A stretch of DNA of 64,000 nt, taken from Janthinobacterium sp. ROICE36. GTDB lineage: Bacteria > Pseudomonadota > Gammaproteobacteria > Burkholderiales > Burkholderiaceae_D. The notes beneath the pieces are model-generated. The model made no database searches. It was not told the DNA's origin and saw nothing but the letters and a program-made list of their open reading frames with translations. The stretch spans positions 1 through 64,000 of the forward strand of contig NZ_PEBS01000005.1 in the NCBI RefSeq assembly GCF_002869965.1. The letters are read 5' to 3'. Numbering within the stretch: position 1 is the stretch's first letter; each line of letters begins with the position of its first letter. This document shows, in pieces, positions 8,051 to 16,384 of the stretch. Made by a program: the position numbers and the translations under genes.

Positions 8051-9739
8051 ATGTACCATTACGATCAGTACGACCACCTCATCATCAAAGAGCGCATCGC
8101 CCAGTACCGAGACCAGGTTGCGCGCCGTATCGCCAATGAACTGACGGAAGAGGAATTCATCCCGCTGCGCCTGCAAAACGGCCTGTACATGCAACGCCAC
8201 GCCTACATGCTGCGCATCGCCGTGCCGTACGGCTTGCTGTCGGCCAAGCAGATGCGCATGTTCGCGCACATCGCGCGCAAATATGACCGCGGCTATGGCC
8301 ACTTCACCACGCGCCAGAACATCCAGTTCAATTGGATCGAGCTGGAGCAAACGCCCGACATCTTGACGGACTTGGCGTCGGTGGAAATGCACGCGATCCA
8401 GACTTCCGGCAACTGTATCCGTAATACAACATCTGACCCCTACGCCGGCGTCGCCGCCGATGAAATCATCGATCCGCGCCCGTACGCGGAAGTGTTGCGC
8501 CAGTGGAGCACCTTCCACCCCGAGTTCATCGCCCTGCCGCGTAAATTCAAGGTCGCCATCAATGGCGCCGAGGAAGACCGCGCCGCCATCGCCGTGCACG
8601 ATATCGGCTTGACAGCCGTGCGCAACGCCGCTGGCGAAGTGGGCTTCAAGGTAATGGCGGGCGGCGGCATGGGCCGCACGCCGATTCTGGGCAGCGTGGT
8701 GCGCGAATTTTTACCGTGGCAACACTTGCTGACGTACATACAGGCCATCATGCGCGTATACAACCTGCATGGCCGCCGCGACAACAAATACAAGGCGCGC
8801 ATCAAGATCTTGCTCAAAGCCATAGGCGTGGAAGAATTCACGCGGCAGGTGGAAGCGGAGTGGGTGGACTTGAAGGACGGTCCGGAAACATTGAGCGCCG
8901 AGGAAATGCAGCGCGTGGCGGACTTTTTCAATCCGCCCGCCTATCTTGCCCTGCCGGAACTCGACTACCAGGCAGAGCACGCGGACAACAAGGCCTATGT
9001 GAACTGGCTGGCGCGCAACGTCAAGCCGCACCAGCGCCCCGGCTACGTGGCCGTGGTGCTGTCGCTGAAGAAAACGGGCGTGCCGCCGGGCGACGCGACG
9101 GCCGAGCAGATCGACTTCGTGGCCGAGCTGGCCGACCGCTACAGCTTTGGCGAATTGCGCGTGACGCATGAACAAAACCTGGTGCTGGCCGACGTCGAGC
9201 AATCGAAACTGTTCAGACTGTGGCAGGAAGCCAAGGCGCATGGTCTGGCTACGCCGAACATCGGTTTGCTGACCGACATGATCTGCTGCCCGGGCGGCGA
9301 TTTCTGCTCGCTGGCGAACGCCAAGTCGCTGCCGATCGCGGCCGCTATTGCGGAACGCTTCGACAGCATCGACTTCCAGCACGACATCGGCGAAATCGAG
9401 CTGAATATTTCCGGCTGCATCAATGCCTGCGGCCACCATCACGTGGGCAGTATCGGCATCCTCGGCGTCGACAAGGATGGCAGCGAATGGTATCAAGTGT
9501 CGATTGGTGGCGCGCAGGGCAACAATGCCGCCATCGGCAAGATCATCGGACCATCGTTCTCTTCCCTGCAGATGCCTGAAGTCATCGGCCGCCTGCTGCA
9601 CGTCTACGTGCGCGACCGCCATGAAGGCGAACGCTTCGTCGATACGGCCCAGCGCCTGGGGCTGGCACCGTTCAAGGAACATGTGTATGCAACGCCGATC
9701 ACGATCGGCAACCTGGTGGGAGAAGACGAATATGTTTGA
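8051..9739 (+). CDS. cysI: sulfite reductase hemoprotein (siroheme/4Fe-4S)
   Basis: 562-aa enzyme reducing sulfite to sulfide with six electrons. It has the duplicated nitrite/sulfite reductase fold: TTRQNIQFNWIEL and later GELRVTHEQNLVL are the two substrate-face motifs. The siroheme-[4Fe-4S] ligands are in CCPGGDFC and CINAC near residues 415-460. In the neighbourhood there is no CysJ flavoprotein, so electrons probably come from ferredoxin or another donor. A nitrite reductase role is possible from the fold alone, but the cys context favours sulfite. SD AGGAA precedes the ATG. The end overlaps the DUF934 gene by 8 nt. Confidence 0.92.
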   Translation: MYHYDQYDHLIIKERIAQYRDQVARRIANELTEEEFIPLRLQNGLYMQRHAYMLRIAVPYGLLSAKQMRMFAHIARKYDRGYGHFTTRQNIQFNWIELEQTPDILTDLASVEMHAIQTSGNCIRNTTSDPYAGVAADEIIDPRPYAEVLRQWSTFHPEFIALPRKFKVAINGAEEDRAAIAVHDIGLTAVRNAAGEVGFKVMAGGGMGRTPILGSVVREFLPWQHLLTYIQAIMRVYNLHGRRDNKYKARIKILLKAIGVEEFTRQVEAEWVDLKDGPETLSAEEMQRVADFFNPPAYLALPELDYQAEHADNKAYVNWLARNVKPHQRPGYVAVVLSLKKTGVPPGDATAEQIDFVAELADRYSFGELRVTHEQNLVLADVEQSKLFRLWQEAKAHGLATPNIGLLTDMICCPGGDFCSLANAKSLPIAAAIAERFDSIDFQHDIGEIELNISGCINACGHHHVGSIGILGVDKDGSEWYQVSIGGAQGNNAAIGKIIGPSFSSLQMPEVIGRLLHVYVRDRHEGERFVDTAQRLGLAPFKEHVYATPITIGNLVGEDEYV

Positions 9740-10292
9740 ATTACGCGAAGAAATCATCAAGAACGCCGCCGTGGTGCCAAATAGCTGGGGCTTGCTGCGC
9801 CTCGATGAAGACGACACGCCGGAAACGGTGGTCGTGCCCGCCGGCAAGGTCATCGTGCCCCTGCCCGTGTGGCAAGCCCAGCGCGACACCCTGGCCGCCC
9901 GCCTGCCCGACATCGGCGTCTGGCTGGCCAGCGACGAGCGCCCGGAAGACCTGGCGGCCGACGTGGCGCAGCTGTCCGTCATCGGCGTGGATTTCCCGAA
10001 ATTCACCGATGGCCGCGGCTATTCCATCGCCTTCAACCTGCGCGCCCGCCTGGGTTTCCAGGGTGAATTGCGCGCCATCGGCGACGTGCTGCGCGACCAG
10101 TTGTTTTCCATGCACAGGGTAGGCTTTGACGCGTATGCCACCCGGCCCGACCGCAGCATCCATGACGCTCTGAAAGGTTTATCGGTCTTTTCGGAAACCT
10201 ACCAGGCGTCGTGGGATCAAAAATCGCCGCTGTTCCGCCGCCACCAGCGCGAAGGCCAGAATCCTGACCTCGACAACGCGGCTGGCATCTGA
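9732..10292 (+). CDS. DUF934 protein, sulfite-reduction partner
   Basis: 186-aa cytosolic protein of the DUF934 family, which is found almost always next to CysI in proteobacteria and is annotated as involved in sulfite reduction. Recognisable pieces are VGVDFPKF-like VIGVDFPKFTDGRGYS and LRARLGFQGELRAIGDVLRDQLF, the conserved core. No cofactor motif is visible, so a biochemical activity cannot be assigned. Its ATG lies inside cysI (8-nt overlap), implying translational coupling and a stoichiometric or assembly role with CysI. The start MFELREEI is chosen because longer upstream readings lie wholly inside cysI. Confidence 0.85.
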   Translation: MFELREEIIKNAAVVPNSWGLLRLDEDDTPETVVVPAGKVIVPLPVWQAQRDTLAARLPDIGVWLASDERPEDLAADVAQLSVIGVDFPKFTDGRGYSIAFNLRARLGFQGELRAIGDVLRDQLFSMHRVGFDAYATRPDRSIHDALKGLSVFSETYQASWDQKSPLFRRHQREGQNPDLDNAAGI

Positions 10293-10301
10293 GGAAGCGT
10301 C

Positions 10302-11018
10302 ATGAACGATCTGACTACTTTAATTGACGCCACCGAGCAAACGCTGACACGCATCGCCGCGGACTTTTCGCCGGCCGTGTTCGCGTCCAGCCTGGCAGCC
10401 GAAGACATGGTGCTGACTGACATGATTCTCAAGGCAAAGCTGCCCATCAGCATCTTTTCCCTGGAAACAGGTCGGCTGCACCAGGAAACCCTGGCCGTGC
10501 TCGACAAGGTCAAGGTCCGCTACGACCACGACATCACCCTGTACCGCCCGCAGCCGGAGGCGGTGGCCGCCTATGTAGAGCAGAATGGCCTCAACGCGTT
10601 CTACAACAGCGTCGAGATGCGCCGCGAATGCTGCCGTCTCCGCAAGGTCGAACCGCTGGGCCGCGCCCTGGCCGGCAACAAGGCCTGGATCACGGGCCAA
10701 CGCCGCGCCCAGTCCACCACGCGCGCCGAGCTGCACGTGCAGGAAGACGACGCGGCACACGCGATGACGAAATTTAATCCGCTGGCCGACTGGTCCGAGC
10801 AGGATGTGTGGGACTATATCCGTGCCAACGACGTGCCCTATAACGCGCTGCACGATCAGGGCTACCCATCCATCGGCTGCGAACCGTGCACGCGGGCCGT
10901 CCAGCCGGGCGAAGATGTGCGCGCCGGACGCTGGTGGTGGGAAAACCCGGATTCCAAGGAATGCGGCCTGCACATGGTGGACGGCAAATTGATACGCATC
11001 AAATCCGTGGCAGCTTGA
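10302..11018 (+). CDS. cysH: assimilatory adenylyl-sulfate (APS) reductase, Fe-S type
   Basis: 238-aa thioredoxin-dependent reductase. Four cysteines expected to ligate a [4Fe-4S] cluster are visible: Cys110-Cys111 (ECCRLRK) and Cys193/Cys196 (GCEPCTR). The catalytic Cys is Cys221 in KECGLHMV. The CC...CxxC set distinguishes APS reductases from the cluster-less enterobacterial PAPS reductase. Together with the absence of an APS kinase gene (cysC) in this operon it suggests APS as substrate, releasing sulfite and AMP. SD GAGGAAGC precedes the ATG. It sits 9 nt after DUF934 and 40 nt before cysD. Confidence 0.92.
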   Translation: MNDLTTLIDATEQTLTRIAADFSPAVFASSLAAEDMVLTDMILKAKLPISIFSLETGRLHQETLAVLDKVKVRYDHDITLYRPQPEAVAAYVEQNGLNAFYNSVEMRRECCRLRKVEPLGRALAGNKAWITGQRRAQSTTRAELHVQEDDAAHAMTKFNPLADWSEQDVWDYIRANDVPYNALHDQGYPSIGCEPCTRAVQPGEDVRAGRWWWENPDSKECGLHMVDGKLIRIKSVAA

Positions 11019-11058
11019 ACAGACACAACAGACTCAGCAGAACAAGAAAGCACCTCAT

Positions 11059-11970
11059 ATGAGCAATATTTTGAACCAGCGTCACCTCGACAGCCTTGAA
11101 TCGGAAGCCATCCACATCATGCGCGAAGTGGCGGCCGAATCGGCCAACCCTGCGCTGCTGTTTTCCGGCGGCAAGGATTCCGTCGTCCTGCTGCGTTTGG
11201 CCGAGAAAGCCTTCCGTCCAGGCAAGTTCCCATTTCCCCTCGTGCATATCGACACGGGCCACAATTTTCCGGAAGTCATCGCTTTCCGTGACAAGAAAGT
11301 GGCCGAGCTGGGCGAACGCCTGATCATCGGCTCCGTGGAAGACTCGATCCAGCGCGGCACGGTGCGCCTGCGCAACCCCGCCACGGATTCGCGCAACGCG
11401 GCGCAAGCCGTGACCTTGCTGGAAACCATTGCTGAATACAAATTCGACGCCTGCATCGGCGGCGCCCGCCGCGATGAAGAGAAGGCCCGCGCCAAGGAAC
11501 GCATCTTCTCGTTCCGCGACGAATTCGGCGCCTGGGACCCGAAAGCCCAGCGTCCCGAGCTGTGGGACTTGTATAACACGCGTGTGCATCCCGGTGAAAA
11601 CATGCGCGTCTTCCCCATCTCGAACTGGACCGAACTGGATGTGTGGCAATACATCGCCCGTGAACAATTGGAATTGCCGCCGATCTACTTCGCCCACGAG
11701 CGCCAGGTGATCCCGCGCAATGGCTTGCTGGTGCCGCTGACGGATCTGACGCCGCCACGCGAAGGCGAGACGGTGGAAACGCAAGTCGTGCGCTTCCGCA
11801 CGGTGGGCGATATCTCGTGCACCTGCCCGGTGTCGTCCGATGCGGCGACGGTCGACGCCATCATCGCCGAAACGGCAATCACGCAAATCACGGAACGGGG
11901 CGCCACCCGCATGGATGACCAGACTTCCGAAGCCTCGATGGAAAAACGCAAGAAAGCAGGGTATTTCTAA
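11059..11970 (+). CDS. cysD: sulfate adenylyltransferase small subunit
   Basis: 303-aa ATP-sulfurylase catalytic subunit making APS from sulfate and ATP. It is an adenine nucleotide alpha-hydrolase with the PP-loop SGGKDS at about residues 36-41, followed by FPLVHIDTGHNFPEVI, GGARRDEEKARAKERIFS and the C-terminal DISCTCPVSS-type motif. It works as a heterodimer with CysN, encoded immediately downstream with a 1-nt TAATG overlap. Length matches the E. coli enzyme. Confidence 0.96.
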   Translation: MSNILNQRHLDSLESEAIHIMREVAAESANPALLFSGGKDSVVLLRLAEKAFRPGKFPFPLVHIDTGHNFPEVIAFRDKKVAELGERLIIGSVEDSIQRGTVRLRNPATDSRNAAQAVTLLETIAEYKFDACIGGARRDEEKARAKERIFSFRDEFGAWDPKAQRPELWDLYNTRVHPGENMRVFPISNWTELDVWQYIAREQLELPPIYFAHERQVIPRNGLLVPLTDLTPPREGETVETQVVRFRTVGDISCTCPVSSDAATVDAIIAETAITQITERGATRMDDQTSEASMEKRKKAGYF

Positions 11971-13286
11971 TGAACGCAGCACTCCAGAACACCACTCTCA
12001 CCGATAGCGTTGAACGCGGCATGTTGCGCTTTATCACGGCCGGTTCCGTCGATGATGGCAAGAGCACCCTGATCGGCCGTTTGCTGTTCGACAGCAAGGG
12101 CATCTTCGCCGACCAGCTCGACGCCATGTCGCGCTCCAAACACAAGCGCACGGTGGGCGACACGGTCGACCTGTCCTTGCTGACGGATGGCCTGGAAGCA
12201 GAACGCGAGCAAGGCATCACCATCGACGTGGCTTACCGTTACTTCGCCACGCCGAAACGCAAGTTCATCATCGCCGACACGCCGGGCCACGAGCAATACA
12301 CGCGCAACATGGTCACGGGGGCCTCGACGGCCGACGCCGTCATCATCCTGATCGACGTGTCGAAAGTCAAACTCGGCGACGATGGCAGCGTGGAATTGCT
12401 GATCCAGACCAAACGCCATTCGACGATTGCCCACTTGCTGCAGATCGAGCACGTAGTCGTCGCCGTCAACAAGATGGACCTGGTCGATTACGATGAAACG
12501 GTGTACAAGCGCATCGTGGCAGCCTACCGCGAATTCGCCCAGTCGCTGGGCTTGAAGGACATCACGCCGATCCCGCTGTCCGCCTTGACGGGCGACAATG
12601 TTGTCGAACGCGGCGACAAGCTGGGCTGGTACACGGGCCCGACCCTGATCGAACTGCTTGAGTCCTTGTCCGTCTACGATGAATCGCACGACACGCCCTT
12701 CCGCTTCCCGGTACAGCTGGTGGCGCGCCACAACGGCCACGAAGCGAACGACTTCCGCGGCTACATGGGTCGCATCGAGGCGGGCAAGGTCAGCATCGGC
12801 GACACCCTGGTAGTGCAGCCCTCGGGCCAGACGGCAACAGTGAAGGATATCGTCACCCTGGACGGTTCGCTGCCAACGGCCGTGGTAGGCCAATCCGTGA
12901 CCCTGCTGCTCAATGAATACCTCGATATTTCGCGTGGCGACTTGCTGGCCGGAGCGGACCGCCCCGCCACCCTGCTGAAACAGGTGGTGGCCGACGTGTG
13001 CTGGCTGTCGGAAGACCCGCTGTATCTGCGCCGCAAGTACTGGATCAAGCACGGCACCAGGCAGACGGCCGCAAAAGTGACGGCAATTGAATCGATTCTC
13101 GATATCAATACGCAGCAGCGCCATCCGGCCGAAGGTTTGAAGCTCAACGATATCGCGCGCATCAGCCTGAACGTGCAGCAGGCGCTGGCGGCCGACGCGT
13201 ATGCCGATATCCGCGCCACCGGTGCGTTTATCCTGATCGATGAAGTCACCCACCAGACCGTCGCCGCGGGCATGGTTCGGCTGTAA
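11970..13286 (+). CDS. cysN: sulfate adenylyltransferase large subunit (GTPase)
   Basis: 438-aa GTPase that drives ATP-sulfurylase. EF-Tu-like motifs: G1 GSVDDGKST, G3 DTPGHEQY and G4 NKMDLVD. Domains II and III follow. There is no C-terminal APS kinase extension, so this is CysN rather than the fused NodQ/CysNC form. That agrees with direct APS reduction by the CysH of this operon. Start ATG overlaps the cysD stop. Confidence 0.96.
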   Translation: MNAALQNTTLTDSVERGMLRFITAGSVDDGKSTLIGRLLFDSKGIFADQLDAMSRSKHKRTVGDTVDLSLLTDGLEAEREQGITIDVAYRYFATPKRKFIIADTPGHEQYTRNMVTGASTADAVIILIDVSKVKLGDDGSVELLIQTKRHSTIAHLLQIEHVVVAVNKMDLVDYDETVYKRIVAAYREFAQSLGLKDITPIPLSALTGDNVVERGDKLGWYTGPTLIELLESLSVYDESHDTPFRFPVQLVARHNGHEANDFRGYMGRIEAGKVSIGDTLVVQPSGQTATVKDIVTLDGSLPTAVVGQSVTLLLNEYLDISRGDLLAGADRPATLLKQVVADVCWLSEDPLYLRRKYWIKHGTRQTAAKVTAIESILDINTQQRHPAEGLKLNDIARISLNVQQALAADAYADIRATGAFILIDEVTHQTVAAGMVRL

Positions 13287-13316
13287 CCCGCGTCTCGACT
13301 GAGGAAGGCAAGCACC

Positions 13317-14081
13317 ATGAACAACTCCCCATCTCTGCCCGGCAAGGTTTACCTGATCGGCGCCGGACCCGGCGCGCAAGACCTGATGACCTTGCGCGGC
13401 GCGCGCCTGCTGGCGCAAGCGGACGTCGTGCTGCACGATGCGCTGGTCACCGAAGAGATGCTGGAGCTGTGCCCCCAGGCGCAAAAGATTCTTGTAGGCA
13501 AGCGCTGCGGCCAGTTGTCGACGGCGCAAGCTTTCATCAACAAGCAATTGGTCGACAATGCGCGCAAGCACGCCATCGTGGTACGCCTGAAAGGGGGCGA
13601 CCCCATGCTGTTTGGCCGCGCCGACGAGGAACTGCGCGCGCTGGAAGAAGCGGGCATCGCCGTCGAAGTGGTGCCCGGCATTACCACGGCGCTGGCTGCC
13701 GCGGCGGCCACACAGCAACCGCTGACCAAACGGAGCGTGTCGCGCAGCGTGGCTTTCTTTACCTCCAGCACGGCGCCGGGCGAACCCGAGCAGACGCGCA
13801 TTCCCGACTGCGATACCTTGGTGCAATACATGGGCGGACGCGAAGCCATCACCACGGCGCAGCGCCTGCTGGTCCAGGGCCGCCGTGCCGACACCCCGGT
13901 GGTGGTGATTGAAAACTGCAGCCGCCCGGAACAGCGCATCGTGCGCCTGACGCTGAGCGCCCTGGCGCATGGCTTGGGCGACACCCACGGCCCTGTGCTG
14001 GTGATGCTGGGCGACGCCATGGCCGCGCGCGCGCACCAGGCCATCGACGAAACGGCTGCCATTCTGGCGCGCCATGCCTGA
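13317..14081 (+). CDS. cobA: uroporphyrinogen-III C-methyltransferase (siroheme synthesis)
   Basis: 254-aa SUMT that methylates uroporphyrinogen III at C2 and C7 to give precorrin-2, the precursor of siroheme used by CysI. Motifs: VYLIGAGPGAQDLMTLRGARLL (glycine-rich SAM site), VRLKGGDPMLFGR, EVVPGITTALAA and QYMGG. The N-terminal dehydrogenase/ferrochelatase part of CysG is absent, so another protein must finish siroheme; the CbiX-like chelatase at 15971-16384 is a candidate. SD GAGGAAGG precedes the ATG, 30 nt after cysN. Confidence 0.93.
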   Translation: MNNSPSLPGKVYLIGAGPGAQDLMTLRGARLLAQADVVLHDALVTEEMLELCPQAQKILVGKRCGQLSTAQAFINKQLVDNARKHAIVVRLKGGDPMLFGRADEELRALEEAGIAVEVVPGITTALAAAAATQQPLTKRSVSRSVAFFTSSTAPGEPEQTRIPDCDTLVQYMGGREAITTAQRLLVQGRRADTPVVVIENCSRPEQRIVRLTLSALAHGLGDTHGPVLVMLGDAMAARAHQAIDETAAILARHA

Positions 14082-14331
14082 ATAAACACACCGCATTTTA
14101 CCGACTTTAAAGTCAGTAACCGACGTCTTCGGAAGAAACATGATACGATGCTCGCGCATCTTTTCTCGAGAAGTTATTGCGTAATAGCAATGAAAATCAC
14201 GCTACACCCCGCCATAGCGCTTGCCGTGCGGCTTCCCCGCTGAAGGAAACCGCGCAGCAGTCTCCCCGAAAAAAGCTGCGCCCGCAGGCTGCAATACCGC
14301 GCCGCGCAACTTTAGCCGTCACGATCTAACC

Positions 14332-14982
14332 ATGAATTTCACTTCCATGCGCGAAGCCCTGACTTCGCTCAGCCGCAGCAATGTCGGCGTCGCCGGTGCC
14401 GTGCTGTTAAGCATGCTCGCCTCCATCGCCCTGTGGACGGTGTTCCCGAATATCGACGATGAAAACCATTTATTGGAATGGCTGCAGGCGCTGTTCCTGG
14501 CCCTGGCCTGCACGGTGCACGGCGTGCGCGCATGGCAAGAGCCCGATCGCCAGTGCTTGCGTTTCCTCATGCATGCCGGCTTGTCGGCCCTGCTGTTCGG
14601 CTTCCTGCTGCGCGAACTCGATATCGACCAATTCGGCACGGCGCCCGCCTGGGCTCAGGCTGAAAAAGCCTTGCGCGTGGTGGAGTTGCTGATCCTGATA
14701 CGCCTGCTGATCTTTTTCGCGCCGCGCGCCCGCAAGGTGTTTGCCCATGCGCCGCAAATTTTCAGCATGCGCATCACCATCCTAACGGCCATCGGCGGCT
14801 TGCTGATGGTCGCTGGCTGGCCTTTCGACAAGAAGGTCTTTCACGGCATGCCGGACGCTTACGCGCTGCTGGGCGAAGAAGTGCTGGAACTGGGCGCCTA
14901 TTTTCTGCTGTTCCTCGCGTCGCTGTCCGACAGCACGGCTGCCGCGCGCATCAGCCTGGCGCCCCGGAAGAAACAGGTCTAA
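14332..14982 (+). CDS. integral membrane protein of unknown function
   Basis: 216-aa hydrophobic protein I cannot assign to a named family. It has about five or six membrane segments, for example VGVAGAVLLSMLASIALWTVF, LQALFLALACTVHGV, AGLSALLFGFLLREL, ILTAIGGLLMVAGW and VLELGAYFLLFLASLSD. A short acidic motif REXDIDQFG sits in a loop, and the C-terminus is basic (RISLAPRKKQV). ATG 14332 is used; upstream in-frame residues are low-complexity and lack a start with a ribosome site. It is 250 nt from cobA and overlaps the convergent Stealth gene by 4 nt. Confidence 0.7.
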   Translation: MNFTSMREALTSLSRSNVGVAGAVLLSMLASIALWTVFPNIDDENHLLEWLQALFLALACTVHGVRAWQEPDRQCLRFLMHAGLSALLFGFLLRELDIDQFGTAPAWAQAEKALRVVELLILIRLLIFFAPRARKVFAHAPQIFSMRITILTAIGGLLMVAGWPFDKKVFHGMPDAYALLGEEVLELGAYFLLFLASLSDSTAAARISLAPRKKQV

Positions 14983-15953
14983 GCACCTTCAAAGGAAGAT
15001 GGCAGCGGCAGCAGCCGCTGCAAGGTAGCAGCCACGCGCAGCAGGCGCGGATCGTCATCGTCGGCCTCGTCGCAGGTGTCATTGATACAGAAAAACGGCA
15101 AGCTGCCGAAACGCGCCGCCAGCTCCTCGAGCTGGTGCGGCGCCTGCGCATCGCCGCTGGCGATATGCAGCGGATCGAGCATGCGTGCCCGCGCCATTCC
15201 CTGATGCACCATCCAGCGCGGTACCAGGTCGGGCAGCAATGCCGGCACCTGCCAGGAGCGAAACACTGTCGCGCGCACGCCGGCAAACATGGCCGGCGCC
15301 AACCCTTCCAGTGCATGCAGCGCGCTTTTCAGCATGGGCCGCGGCGCATGCGCATACAGGCGCGGTGCATGCCGGTAATCGGCGTATTGCGCCGACAGCC
15401 ATAGCCGCGACAGGGTGGCGCAATTGACGGGCGCTGCCACGTCGGCGCGCAAGCCCTGCAAATCGGGCTGCAGCGCACTCTCCGTGAAAACACTCAAACG
15501 CCGCTCCCCTTCCCCGCCAAACCAGAATGCGGGCTCGAACGGCGCGCCAAAAAATACGTCGTCGTTCAGATACAGGAAGCGTTCGGACAAGCCGGGAATA
15601 TGGTGCAGATACGATTCGATATGGCCGGAGTCGAACACGGGCAGGGATGCCCCGGGCATCAGGCTGGCGTGGTCGATCACCGTCAGGCGCGGTGAAGCGC
15701 ACAGCCAGGCAGGCACCTGGCGGTCCGTCAGCAGATAGACCTGGCCGTGGCCGGGGAAGAAGCGCTCCAGCGCGCGCAGGTTGTAGCGCAGTTCGCCGTT
15801 GTCGCGGTAGCGCCCCGCCACGTTGCCATGCAGGGCCAGCTGGCCGGGATGCGCCTGCTCCCAGGCGGCATACGCCTGCTGCCGGCGCGCCTGCCACGCC
15901 GGGTCGGCGCCATCGACCCACAGGTAGACGATGTCGATGCGCGCCGCAGGCAT
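14979..15953 (-). CDS. Stealth-family polysaccharide phosphotransferase
   Basis: 324-aa protein of the Stealth family (CpsY/LcbA/GNPTAB-like), which transfers hexose-1-phosphate from nucleotide sugars to make phosphodiester-linked capsule. CR1 is DIVYLWVDGADPAW near the N-terminus. CR2 includes RYRDNGELRYNLRALE, VYLLTDRQ and ERFLYLNDDVFFG. CR3/4-like parts follow (PFFCINDTCDEADDDD at the C-terminus). ATG 15953 is chosen; an in-frame TTG at 15974 would overlap the cbiX stop. It is the last gene after lptF-lptG-cbiX, so a role in modifying a surface glycan is likely. No capsule cluster is visible here. Confidence 0.85.
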   Translation of the reverse strand: MPAARIDIVYLWVDGADPAWQARRQQAYAAWEQAHPGQLALHGNVAGRYRDNGELRYNLRALERFFPGHGQVYLLTDRQVPAWLCASPRLTVIDHASLMPGASLPVFDSGHIESYLHHIPGLSERFLYLNDDVFFGAPFEPAFWFGGEGERRLSVFTESALQPDLQGLRADVAAPVNCATLSRLWLSAQYADYRHAPRLYAHAPRPMLKSALHALEGLAPAMFAGVRATVFRSWQVPALLPDLVPRWMVHQGMARARMLDPLHIASGDAQAPHQLEELAARFGSLPFFCINDTCDEADDDDPRLLRVAATLQRLLPLPSSFEGA

Positions 15954-15970
15954 CGCGCTGGCGGCGCCGT

Positions 15971-16384
15971 TCAAGTGCTAGGGTTAGGGCTGGAGCCTGG
16001 TGCCGCCACGCAGTAATCGGCGATGGCGGCGAGCACGCTGGCGTTCTCGCCCACCGCCTCGACCACCTTCAGGCGCAATGACGGATGCTGCTGGCGCAGC
16101 TCTTCCAGCAAGAGCGGCAAGTCGCGCAGCACATGCCCGCCCTGCCCCAGGAACACCGGTACCACCGTGACGTCCAGGGTGGCGCCGGCGGGCAGCTCGG
16201 CCAGCAAGGTCGCCACCAGTTCGGGCAGGCGCGGCGTCATCAGCTCCAGGAAGGACAGGTGCACGCTGGTGCCGGGCATGCGCGTCTGCGTCAGATCGCG
16301 CAGGCGCTCGAAGGGCGCGGCCCACGATGCGGCGCGCGCGCCATGGGCAAACAAGATCAGCGCCTGTTTCACGTTCGTCTCCAT
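15971..16384 (-). CDS. cbiX: short CbiX/SirB-like sirohydrochlorin chelatase
   Basis: 137-aa single-domain chelatase. The metal-binding histidines are in LILFAHGAR (about residue 13) and LGQGGHVLRDLP (about 90), as in CbiX-S/SirB enzymes that insert Fe or Co into sirohydrochlorin. With CobA in the nearby cys cluster it could supply siroheme to the sulfite reductase, or serve cobalamin synthesis. The ATG overlaps the lptG stop by one base (TGATG), so it is translated with the LPS transport genes, an unexpected pairing. Confidence 0.82.
   Translation of the reverse strand: METNVKQALILFAHGARAASWAAPFERLRDLTQTRMPGTSVHLSFLELMTPRLPELVATLLAELPAGATLDVTVVPVFLGQGGHVLRDLPLLLEELRQQHPSLRLKVVEAVGENASVLAAIADYCVAAPGSSPNPST

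Noticed and set aside
11967..14159. Minus-strand open frame opposite cysN and cobA (730 codons)
   Set aside because: Antisense shadow of two well-supported enzymes; composition atypical for a protein.
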